Of a DNA stretch of 17,203 bases, positions 7,419 to 16,660 are shown in pieces. Positions within the stretch are counted from its first letter, which is position 1; each line of letters starts with the position of its first letter. A program made the translations under genes and the position numbers. Source of the DNA: Zancudomyces culisetae (lineage: Eukaryota; Kickxellomycota; Harpellomycetes; Harpellales; Legeriomycetaceae); assembly GCA_001969505.1 (NCBI GenBank), contig LSSK01000437.1, forward strand, positions 1 through 17,203, given 5' to 3'. Below the pieces are notes generated by a model that worked only from the letters and a program-made list of their open reading frames with translations, was not told the DNA's origin and made no database searches.

Positions 7419-9159
7419 CTATTTTATTTTAGACAAGTAATCAATGATCAGCTCAGAAATTTTCTCCGGTATCTCGTACACAAGCTATTGGTAGATAGAT
7501 TTGGCAACAATTAGTTTAACATGTATGGTTGATGTTTAATCCACATTAGCATGATGATGTTCACCATTTACTATTAAATATACTAATTATGCAGATTAAT
7601 ATTGTAGTTTAAGAATTACCAGATGTCCAGCACCCTTGATGTCCACTCGCTCGCAGTGTGGAGTCGTTTCTGCGAATTTACGAACCGCTTCTGGTGAACT
7701 ATGGTAGAATATTTAGCGTTTATATTTTGTGTGCTTCTTTTTTCTTTTTTCTTGTACTCTTATCTAGTGCCAAAGTGAAGCAAGTAAATACAAAGGTGAG
7801 AAATACAAAGGTGAGCTTGAAACTTACTTAAATGTAGATTTTGAGCCAGTGATTAAGCGTACCGGCGTCAACACTCTGTGGCAATTCTGCATTATTATCA
7901 TGGCTCCCAGTTCCCCTCCACGATATCCTTGCTATGGTTTCATATGGAATCAATACTTAGAGTCAAAAATTTAAAGATAAACTGAAAGTACTTTCACAGA
8001 CACAACTCTACAACAATCTTACTAAATGAATGCAAAGCAGTAAATCTTACATATTCAAGAACCGGATCACATCTAAGCTTCCATATCGTATTATCGCCTT
8101 CTCCATCTTTTTTGAGCCCATAGTTCTATAATAGGTATAAATATTTTGTTAAGTATCATGTTTTATAGTAATCAAGCCCATTTTCACAAAAAGGAAAACA
8201 TAAATAACAACAATATCGAATATGCGTCAACGTTGCTACTTAAAAACCACAGGACACCCAGATACTTTTCATTTATAATCGGAATACTTACCGAGTATAA
8301 CTCTAGGCATTCATCAGTCCACGCTTTATAGCTAATTTTATCCTTCATATAATCGTTAAACTCTTTTGGCGAGCGCCAGGCATTCTTTCTTTTGGGTATC
8401 GACGGTATAAAACTGCTCTTTGCCATCGCTTCATTAGTCCCAACAACAGGTTCGATTGCAACCATTCCTCTGAATAGTGCCGGGCACATTATCTCTGCAA
8501 GCAGCCTTTATATTAAAGTGAAGTAATATGTACGTTAAATATATTAGATTGATTCAGAGTAAAGTGCATAGGATAATGCTGTGCATGGCAAATTAATTAG
8601 AGTTTCAAAATTAATAGTGGCTGAACCTACGCTGTACATGCGCCATAGGAGTGCCCGATGGATATGCAATTGTTCTTATCCAGCCCTAGCTCCCGCACAA
8701 CACTTATGAGATCCCTTGCACCATACACCCATGTTACTATCAATTTGCGTTGAAATTGCTTTTTCTAATACATATTCTCGCTAAAAAAAAGAAAATAATA
8801 ATTCAGATAGCAGTTAAAAGTAAAAAAAATATAGAAATACCTCTCTGATCGTACTTGTCTCTGTACTGAACATTATATTCCGCACTCTCGCCATGGTGGG
8901 TATAATCAAAGGATATTATCCTTTCAACAATAACACCATTTTTAGTCAAAACGTCGATATTCTCGTTAATTTTTCTTATGATTGGATTCCACAGTTCCTT
9001 AAGATAGCTATTTGCATGACCAAGCAGCAGAGATACTCTCTTCAGCGAGTCATTTTCAATTTGTTCCAGTAAACTCTCTCTTATCTCGGGCTTGTAAACA
9101 TTTGCAACTATTTTTGTTCCGCTCACTCCTCCGTTTAGCAATATTCTCTCGAAATTCAT
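7419..9159 (-). CDS. Alpha/beta hydrolase 2 (tandem paralog of hydrolase 1), 7 exons
   Basis: Exons: 9159-8841, 8736-8631, 8505-8292, 8125-8051, 7931-7828, 7698-7620, 7484-7419 (963 nt, 320 aa). ATG 9159 is the first ATG in frame; the frame upstream begins only with GTG. Motifs: NGGVSGTKIVANVYKPE, GHANSYLKELW (oxyanion region), DYTHHGESA, WVYGARDLI, nucleophile elbow GHSYG with S136, AIEP with E160, LTPVRLITGSKS (late strand) and GAGHL with H298. Intron positions and phases equal those of hydrolase 1, and exons 2, 4, 5 and 6 have the same lengths in both (106, 75, 104, 79 nt), so the genes arose by tandem duplication after the introns were in place. The C-terminal helix (EIPEKISELIIDYL) is intact here, unlike in the paralog. 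As in the paralog, a Glu sits where family members usually have Asp after the sixth strand. Probably a soluble esterase or thioesterase of unknown substrate; it ends in -SKIK, which is not a canonical PTS1. Confidence 0.87.
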
Positions 9160-10168
9160 AGTGTCAAAGATATAACCGACGAAATGACCTCGCACTTTTT
9201 TTGTCTTTTTGTTTATTTGTTTGCCTATTCTTTCAACTCTTAAGAAAGTTCGTTTTTTTATATTTTTTTTTCTTTAAAGGAAAAGCTTCAGCTCTATGGA
9301 CAGATGCCTTAAAAGTATCTCTCATTATGAACTTTTGCATGCCCATAATCCTAATTTTGCAGGAAAATGGCAAATCGACATGTGAAAATTGCACAATTTG
9401 TTTCATTTACTCGCTGAAATCAAAACAAACCCGACACATGCTTTCTTCCCCGCATTGTCCTTTATCAATGGCCAAAAGCTAAGAAATATTACTATCACAT
9501 GTTCGAGCTTAGATCCAAATGTTATCAAGGTGTAAGGTGTATATTGACGCAAGCAACCAACAAGCAAATTGAAGATGGCACCCGCTACCAGTCGGGATAT
9601 ATAGAACCTTAGTGTGTTTATACGTAACAATCCCAACACTAGGGATATGCTTTTAACTTACACTTTTTAATTCAACTTTCCGGTATCATAAATACAAACC
9701 TCAAGTCAAGAAAGTGTATGGCTACAACTAAACTTACAGAATAACAATGATTTTATAGCAACTCGTGCCTCTCGAGTTGATTTAGATTGGTGAATCATGA
9801 ATGCACAACTTGTCGCCACACCTATATCGAGTTTTTTCAGGACCAGAGTAAAAAAAAAAGAGTTATTCAGAGTCTCGACTTCTATATAGAAGCCTAAGAT
9901 AGTTTGTACATGAATACATAAAGTTTTAGCTGGGAGGGGGGATACTTTTTCGAAAATTGAATGCTTTGATTCGCTAGTCAAGTTTACTTTTTCCCTATAA
10001 TCGTTTATTTTTTTATTGTTTCTCCAATACGATTTTCCAAAAATTGAACAATAACTGACACGATCCAGGTTGCCTTTTTATATATTGATACTTCCAAACA
10101 AAGCACTCAAAACAAGTAGTTAGTCTTGCTCAAGAATGTTATAAATCCTAAATGAAATTCTACAAGAA
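9160..10168. other. Divergent intergenic region (hydrolase 2 / unknown gene)
   Basis: The two flanking genes diverge, so both promoters must lie here. A TATAAA on the minus strand near 9263-9258 is about 100 nt before the hydrolase 2 ATG. A TATATA near 10080 is about 90 nt before the proposed ATG of the + strand gene. Minus-strand ORFs at 9403-9639 and 9706-9981 show no recognisable motif and I see no gene in them. Confidence 0.5.
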
Positions 10169-12100
10169 ATGAGAGAAAACATAATTACATACAAGGTAAA
10201 ACAAAGCAAGCAGTATGAAATTCTCGATTGAAGTATTACTATTTACAGCTTGGTGATGTGTAGAATATTAACCATTGTAACAAGAACACTATAATAGGAT
10301 TCGAAGTGGACATGTAAAAACAATCTCCTTGAATCCAAGCTCGAATGGAAGAAGAAATTCGAAGGCCAATACGAATGGGTGGAGGTTCAAAATTTTGTTA
10401 CCCGAAATTTAATTCATCTCAAGCCAGAGAATCCAGATTATCCAGTCCCTGGAACATCGATGTTTGGTGTGGCCTCTGCTTTTATGGAAAAGGACAGAAT
10501 CAGTGAAGGCGTCAAAATTCTTAGCAGTTTGTACGGATACAAAATATCTCTAAACAGAGACGTAGTGTCGTTAATATTCAGTGCTTTTTTGGAGCCCACA
10601 GAAATACAACTGGGTGTACCTGTGACTCTAAGCCACGATATTACTAAAGAGTATGAGGCACATGAGATTAATAAGCGGTCACAGGAGTTTCAGACTTTGT
10701 TACAGGCAGTTTACAGCGAGTTGAAAACTGTAAAGGGAACGGAGGGTCTGTTCCGAGTGTTTTTTAACGAAGATGGCTATAAAAAGATAGACATATGGAA
10801 TTTCATATCTAGCCTAGTTGAATGCAAAATTCAGTTAAACAACAAAGATTATCAAAAAGTTGTATTTTCTGCGAGAGTTGAACTACAAAAGCTTCTTATC
10901 GATTCTTTGGCTGAAGATTTGGCGATCAAAATACATGAGCCCTCAAAAAGTATTATTGGGAAACTGTTAAGCCAGAACAGTTATGCAACAATGAATGTAA
11001 CCAGAATTAAGGAGCCTTTAACTTTGTTAAGAAAATACGTTGAAACATACCATGTTGCTATAAACTCTTCTAAACAGAGTCTAGTAAATGGTAACTTTTC
11101 CATGATACTTCAAGCCTTTGGCAAACTTATTGACTGTTTGTCAGTCCTTTCAATTACAAAGGTGATTAATGCCGATACCCTTGTAAGTGGGGTTTACGAC
11201 TGTTTAAAAAATACTGATTTTGGCTCAAAAATAGACCTGCTCCAATATATCGACAGTAACTATTTTAAAGAAAAGTATATCAACTTTGAACTGTTTATGA
11301 ATTTTAAATTCAAAAATGCTAATGGAGAAGTGGACACAGCGACTAAAAGCGAGGCAACTGGAACTCGAAAAGCAGCTCCGGAATTACATTTAAACGAAGC
11401 GAAACTCAGCAATTCAAGACGACGTGTCCATTCAAACGGCAAAAACCCGAATCAAACCATATCAACTAAACATACATCCATGTTGGCTAGATCAAAGGCA
11501 TTTGTATACGTTGCTCCTTCAATATCAACGCTACTGACACTTAACTATCCTGTTACAAACCACAAAATACTGGCCATTTTGAGATATCTGAATATCGATG
11601 TTTCCCATCTGCATTTACCGTGTGATTATAAAATCCTCCTGACTGCATATATGTACCTAACACTCTTGATTTCACACTTTGTGAATTCTCATATTATATA
11701 TACTTCAGCACCCATTACATTTGGTCCACTTTTTTCTCAAGGTGTATATACACCCACACAAAAACATACAAAACACACAGAGAACTCTGATAAACAAAGT
11801 GCATATCAGGATTCTTCTATTAAGCACAATGTTAATGTAAGCATTTCTGACAAAACATATCAACCCGTTGTCGAAAAGATGCAGGACCCAAATGATAGTA
11901 AAGTCGATTTTTACAAAAGTTTAAAAACAGAACTACTGAGCTTTTACAACCAAATTCTTGGCAATTTAACGGATGTGCTTGAGGGGGAAGTAAGCAAGCA
12001 GGATACCGAAATATACAGTATTTTTCTAGAAGGTATTTCCAGAATAACCTCGATACTTTCCAGTGATATTGAAACGATAGCTCGTGTTCTCAAGGGGTAG
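10169..12100 (+). CDS. Uncharacterised 609-aa protein, short first exon plus one long exon
   Basis: The long open frame runs from 10298 to the TAG at 12098-12100. It is bounded upstream by an in-frame TAG that is itself a good acceptor (ATAATAG). The nearest compatible start is ATG 10169, with nine codons (10169-10195) followed by a GTAAAA donor. The intron would be 10196-10297 (102 nt, phase 0, branch-like TTAAC). If this is wrong, the first ATG inside the long exon is at 10460. I do not recognise the family. Residues about 20-340 look alpha-helical; the segment around PGTSMFGVASAFMEKD recalls a pentatricopeptide-like helix pair, but this is weak. About 350-410 is basic and Ser/Asn-rich, probably disordered. 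A hydrophobic stretch (LLTAYMYLTLLISHFVNSHI, about 455-475) could be a membrane segment or buried helix. The C-terminus is again helical. Codon use is AT-rich like the surroundings. Confidence 0.7.
10196..10297 (+). other. Proposed intron 1 of the unknown gene
   Basis: Donor GTAAAA, acceptor TAG, TTAAC branch-like motif about 30 nt before the acceptor, length 102 nt like the other introns here. It joins a nine-codon exon to the long frame in phase 0. It rests on splice signals alone; no homolog supports it. Confidence 0.45.
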
Positions 12101-12227
12101 CACTAAGCCTTACCCCATCAATGGTGCTTTTTTTGTTTTGTATATAGCATAATGGTTTTTAGCTTTTACCGTTAAAGATCTTTTTTGATCTTTTAAAGAA
12201 AAAACAGGCCAGTATAGAATGAGATCG

Positions 12228-12233
12228 AATAAA
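12228..12233 (+). promoter_or_regulatory. Polyadenylation signal of the unknown gene
   Basis: An AATAAA lies about 128 nt beyond the TAG stop at 12100. It follows the AAAGATC hairpin. Confidence 0.4.
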
Positions 12234-13057
12234 TGCTTAACCAGTTTGGTGCTTTTGTGCGTGTGACTAGTCAAATTGAGTTATACAGCCTAATGCGCAG
12301 TTTGTAGCCACCAATTGCTATTCTTTTACACGTTCAACTCCCGCAGACTTTTTGGTGGCGATAGCCAGCAGAGACCTTGGTTGAGAATAGCCTTTTCATT
12401 CTCCTGTGCTACAGCGAAACGTTTTGTTGTAGTTTTGTTTCAGGCTAATCAGCGGAAAGCTCAGTCTTTTATTTTACATTTTTTGGATTCATTTGGCTTT
12501 TTTTTGCGTCCATTTTGGCTTCCCATAACAAGAAAAGAATTGGCTGTGTGTGACATCAAACAGGACTTTGAATTAAATGACTGCTTTGTTACATTAGCAC
12601 TGGTAATAGATTAAATAAATGGCAGATAAAGACAAACGGGGAACTTCCAACTTCCAAATTCCAATACTCAAGCCAGTAAACATGAAACGAAGGAATATTT
12701 AATCAGTTAAAAAAAAGAAAGCAGGGCTTTTTGAGCTGAGAATAAAAGCATTATTGGCCTCTTTTCTTTTAAAATATTATCGGGATGTCTTACTGGAATA
12801 GTAAGGAGCTATCGAAAATTACGTAGGTTTTTCAATTCGCAGCATGCACCTTCCATCTTAAAGATGAAACACTAATTTGCACCACTTAGCTAGCTGAAAA
12901 TTTTTGGATGATTTTCGGAACTTAGCTCAAGATCTTTGCTTTGTGTTTAATGTATTGGTGATGCAGGACTAAAACAAATTCAACTTTGTTGGATGTAAGG
13001 AGAAATGCTCTGCCACGTGAACTTTCAAACAACAATCTAGCTGAAAGGAAAAACCAG

Positions 13058-13067
13058 TATATAAATA
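13058..13067 (+). promoter_or_regulatory. TATA box of the aldehyde dehydrogenase gene
   Basis: TATATAAATA is the best TATA match in the upstream region, about 134 nt before the ATG. A second weaker CCTATAAAG follows at 13081. A clear TATA box and an A-rich leader before the ATG suggest a strongly expressed or regulated gene. Confidence 0.6.
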
Positions 13068-13200
13068 CCATGCCAGAACCCCTATAAAGTTGTCAAAGGT
13101 CTCATTAGCTTCAGGACTTAACAACAGTGGTGAAACTAAAAAATACATTATTACATTGACTGAAAAATTTAATTAGAAAAAAAGAAAACATACTCAAAAG

Positions 13201-14673
13201 ATGGATATCGTAAGTACACTCGGAAACGCAACAAAGTTGTGCATCAACGGTCAGTGGGTGACTGGTGGTGGTCAGCAAAGAAGCATTTACAGCCCAGTTA
13301 ATGAAGAGGCTGTCGTTAGTGTTAATGACGCATCAGCACAGGATGTTGAGAACGCCGTAAAGGCCGCACACGAAGCCTTTGCAAACGGACCATGGCGCAA
13401 ATTTACAGGAAAGCAGCGCAGAGACGCCCTTCTGAAGATTGCTCAAGTTCTTGAGGCCAACAAAGAGGCCATGGCCCAAGTCGAATCATCTCAGACAGGA
13501 AAGCCACTTTTGTACTCCAGAGGTGAGGTAGATCATGTTGTTGAGTGCTTCAGGTACTATGCAGGATTCTGTGACAAGTTGCACGGCAGACACACAAACG
13601 TTGACCACGATACCGAATTTACATCATATACCGTGAGCGAGCCGCTCGGTGTTGTAGGATTTATTTCCAGCTTTAACTTCCCATTGATGCTGACAACATG
13701 GAAGTTGGCACCAGCCCTTGCTACTGGTAACACAGTTGTATTGAAGCCCGCACCACAAACTCCACTCTCCTCGCTGTTCCTAGCCCATTTGATCTACGAG
13801 AATGGAATACTGCCAGAAGGTGTATTTAATGTGGTTCCAGGCGCACTTGAAACTGGTGTTGCGCTCGTCGATAGTCCCCTCATTGAGAAAATCTCATTCA
13901 CTGGATCTGTTCCAGGAGGAAAAGCAGTATACAAATCCGGCGCTGCCAGCCAGAACTTCAAGCACATAACTCTTGAGCTTGGTGGAAAGAGCCCCAATGT
14001 TATTATGGATGATGCAGACATTCCAGACGCATCCCTGCGCACAGCAATCGCTGGATTCTTTAACTCTGGACAAACTTGCTGTGCTGGAACCAAGCTCTAC
14101 ATCCACGAAAAAGTACACGAGGCCTTCACTCAAAGAATTGTCGCCGTTGCACAGGGTTTCACAAGCAAAATGACAACTGACGTAGCCACATCTAGTCTAG
14201 GTCCACTTATTGATAAGGCTCAATTGGACAGAGTTTCTGGATTTGTTAACCGTGCCGTTGAGTCTGGTGAAGCCGAAGTGCTTGTGGGTGGTGAGCGCTG
14301 GGGTGATAAAGGGTTCTACTACAAACCAACAGTTCTTAGAGAAAAGGTTCACAAGTCTGAGGTTGCTTGCCAAGAGATCTTTGGTCCAGTAATAACCATC
14401 ATGCCACCATTCAGTGATATCCAAGAGGTTATTGACGCTGAGAAGGATAACACATTTGGTCTTGCTTCAGGAATATTTACAAACAATGCTCGTGTCATCC
14501 ACAAGTACTCCACCGAGATTAGAGCCGGTACAGTGTGGGTCAACACCTACAACACTTTGTTGCCACACATGCCATTTGGCGGTTTCAAGAACTCTGGAAT
14601 CGGACGTGAGCTTGGACACGAGGCAATCAATGAGTATTTGATTGTTAAGTCTGTTATTTCAAGATTCCCTTGA
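13201..14673 (+). CDS. NAD(P)-dependent aldehyde dehydrogenase, 490 aa, intronless
   Basis: A full-length ALDH superfamily enzyme that oxidises an aldehyde to its acid. Motifs: SFNFPLMLTTWKLAPALATGNTVVLKP (cofactor strand with the conserved Asn and the Lys of the LKP motif), FTGSVPGGK (Rossmann turn), ELGGKSP with general-base E259, and FFNSGQTCCAG with catalytic C293. The E-to-C spacing of 34 equals that of ALDH2 (E268/C302). QEIFGPV and the C-terminal PFGGFKNSGIGRELG are also intact. Length is normal for a cytosolic ALDH and there is no evident targeting peptide. The pattern fits the broad ALDH2/betaine-aldehyde/phenylacetaldehyde group; the substrate cannot be read from sequence. ATG 13201 (AAAAGATGG context) sits just before the natural N-terminus. 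Compared with its neighbours it has no intron and richer G/C at third codon positions, which suggests high expression or, less surely, acquisition by transfer. Confidence 0.96.
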   Translation: MDIVSTLGNATKLCINGQWVTGGGQQRSIYSPVNEEAVVSVNDASAQDVENAVKAAHEAFANGPWRKFTGKQRRDALLKIAQVLEANKEAMAQVESSQTGKPLLYSRGEVDHVVECFRYYAGFCDKLHGRHTNVDHDTEFTSYTVSEPLGVVGFISSFNFPLMLTTWKLAPALATGNTVVLKPAPQTPLSSLFLAHLIYENGILPEGVFNVVPGALETGVALVDSPLIEKISFTGSVPGGKAVYKSGAASQNFKHITLELGGKSPNVIMDDADIPDASLRTAIAGFFNSGQTCCAGTKLYIHEKVHEAFTQRIVAVAQGFTSKMTTDVATSSLGPLIDKAQLDRVSGFVNRAVESGEAEVLVGGERWGDKGFYYKPTVLREKVHKSEVACQEIFGPVITIMPPFSDIQEVIDAEKDNTFGLASGIFTNNARVIHKYSTEIRAGTVWVNTYNTLLPHMPFGGFKNSGIGRELGHEAINEYLIVKSVISRFP

Positions 14674-15003
14674 ATACCCTAGTATTTTTATCTTTTGTTG
14701 TGATTTGGTGCTGGGTCTGTCTCTCAGCTTTCACTAGTAGTTTTGCTTTTCTATATTTCTATTCTTTGATTCTTGAGGCTGTTTGAAATGAGTATTTTTA
14801 GCGTATGTTTCTAACACTTCAATAAATTCCTGTGCGAATTTGCCATTCCCCACATATTATTCGTCCACTTTCGGTGGTTTTGCGAAATCGAAAATTTTTT
14901 CAACACTTATTTTTCTCGTGATATTGGCGCAGAAAAGAGTGGATATTAGCTGCCCTGTGACTTTAAGGTAACATTAACCAAAAGGTGATTTTCAGGAAAG
15001 AGG
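14674..15003. other. Intergenic region: ALDH 3' end and TRM7 promoter
   Basis: This 330-bp region holds the ALDH 3' untranslated region with its AATAAA at 14821, then the start region of the TRM7-like gene. I see no clear TATA box for the latter and no ORF of interest. Confidence 0.6.
14821..14826 (+). promoter_or_regulatory. Polyadenylation signal of the aldehyde dehydrogenase
   Basis: AATAAA about 148 nt after the TGA stop, in T-rich sequence, before the next gene's ATG at 15004. Confidence 0.5.
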
Positions 15004-16660
15004 ATGGGTAAATTTTCAAAAGATAAGCGAGATATATTTTACAGGAAAGCCAAGGAGGAAGGTTGGCGGGCTCGAAGTGCGTTCAAATTATTGCAGATTA
15101 ACGAAGAATTCAACATTTTCAACGGTATGTACTATTTGACCGATTTATGAAATATGGAAACAGAAAGTACCATCGATAAGCACAAAGAAGTAAAAATATC
15201 TCTCAATAAAATGAATAGGTGTTACCAATGTCGTCGATCTATGCGCTGCGCCGGGGAGTTGGTCACAAGTATTGAGCCTTAATATAAAGTAGGTGTCGAG
15301 TATAAATTTCCATATTTGGAATTAAAATTACTTTAGAACGTTGTAACAAAGATAAAAAAGAAAAACAGCTCAATAAAACACGTTCAACACTTTTAGAGGT
15401 ACTGAAGATAGAGAACCGAAAATAGTAGCCGTTGATCTGCAGAAAATGGTAAGTAAGCCCTCTACCAGGCGGTTATTGATTTAGTTTCAATAGTTTGAGC
15501 AATTTATCAAGATAATCAAACCTATATATTAGGCTCCAATAAATGGAGTTATCCAAATCCAAGGTGATATTACAAAACAAAGCACAGTGGAACAAATATT
15601 AGGTCATTTCAATGGCGAACGGGCCGAGCTGGTTGTTAGCGACGGAGCACCTGATGGTAACGTTCGATTTCCTACTCAATATAAATTTCTACTATGCAAA
15701 TAGGATATAAATTGATTTGTATTTCACCGAATACTGTTTATTTATGTATGTAAAATAGTCACTGGGCTGCACGATTTGGATGAATATATCCAAGCCCAAC
15801 TAATTCTGGCGGTAACTATTTTTCTTCTACATTTCTAGTTGATCCTTTTGGATGATAGTATTTAACACTCACAGTTTAAACGTTGGCAACTAAAGGGACT
15901 AACCAAACTAACCTATAGGCATTGAATATCACTACGAATATCTTGGAGAAAGGAGGAACGTTTATAGCAAAGATATTTAGGGGAAAAGATGTTCAGTATA
16001 TATACAACCAGCTACAACTCTTTTTTAAGCTTGTGCATATTGTAAAACCGAGAAGCTCCAGAAACTCGAGCATAGGTATATTTTCTATATTATTTATATT
16101 ACACATAAAACTACTTGTATTGAAAAAGTGCCAGCTTCCGGCCAAGGAGTGTCTCAGATAATTGTAAAAATCCAGTTTTGTCATCTCCTCTAATAAATTG
16201 ATACAACTCAAACCATTAGAATCATTCATTGTGTGCCAGGACTACACACCACCACAAGGCTATACACCAAACTTGTTCAATCCTATGATGGGTATTCCTA
16301 TTAGCTTTGACCCAAGTACAATGCATGGAGATAACAAAGCTCTTATACCGTTTGTTGCATGTGGCGATTTGTCTGGTTTTGATCCAGAAACGATTTATCC
16401 ATTAAATGTGAGTTATATATTTTAAAAATATGTTTTATCATTCATAATGTGCCCCTATATGTGCAGTCGCTTTTAAAAATACAGTTTCTTTTTTTTTAAA
16501 AAAAAGAGGTTTTAATGTGAGTGTGTGCATAACTATATAATGACTACAGGACAAAGAGGACAAGCCGTATATCAAAACTTTGCCAAATCAACTCCCCATC
16601 AGCCCACCATACGAAAAAGCTGTAGAGCTAAAGAGGGCAAACCATTTAAACAATATATAA
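15004..16660 (+). CDS. TRM7: Trm7-like tRNA (cytidine-32/guanosine-34) 2'-O-methyltransferase, 8 exons, 291 aa
   Basis: Exons: 15004-15124, 15219-15288, 15397-15448, 15533-15656, 15759-15811, 15919-16075, 16220-16407, 16550-16660 (876 nt). All seven introns have GT-AG ends and are 84-144 nt long; the joined frame is continuous. The N-terminus [20 protein letters not shown] is characteristic of Trm7/FTSJ1. The SAM site is [15 protein letters not shown] (45-59). The RrmJ/FtsJ catalytic tetrad is complete: K28 (SAFKLLQ), D118 ([16 protein letters not shown]), K158 (FIAKIFRG) and E193 ([16 protein letters not shown]). Length is normal for the family. Known Trm7 methylates riboses 32 and 34 in the anticodon loop of tRNA-Phe, tRNA-Trp and tRNA-Leu, working with Trm732 and Trm734 partners in the cytoplasm. 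The mitochondrial/nucleolar relatives Mrm2 and Spb1 are excluded by the N-terminus and the short length. It starts 330 bp after the ALDH stop, same strand, independent promoter expected. Confidence 0.95.

Larger units (their letters stand above)
12101..13200. other. Intergenic region: 3' end of unknown gene and promoter of aldehyde dehydrogenase
   Basis: About 1.1 kb without a convincing gene. Near 12172-12194 there is AAAGATC-TTTTTT-GATCTTT, a 7-bp hairpin after the stop of the upstream gene. The ORF at 12315-12614 is Phe-rich, has no motif and is likely accidental. The last 150 bp hold the TATA region and leader of the dehydrogenase. Confidence 0.6.

Noticed and set aside
7931-7979. Earlier acceptor (CTAAG) for exon 5 of hydrolase 2, giving a longer open frame with a different reading
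   Set aside because: It breaks the phase with the previous exon. The CATAG acceptor at 7932 gives a 104-nt exon equal in length and motif (LTPVRLITGSKS) to that of hydrolase 1.
12172-12194. AAAGATC/GATCTTT hairpin followed by T runs, like a bacterial terminator
   Set aside because: The context is eukaryotic, with an AATAAA signal just downstream; a rho-independent terminator is not expected here.
12315-12614. Plus-strand 99-codon ORF
   Set aside because: Phe-rich translation of T-rich DNA in the ALDH promoter region, with no motif or homology that I recognise.
13794-14641. Several ORFs on both strands inside the aldehyde dehydrogenase
   Set aside because: They are frame shadows of the ALDH coding sequence, whose conserved motifs are intact throughout.
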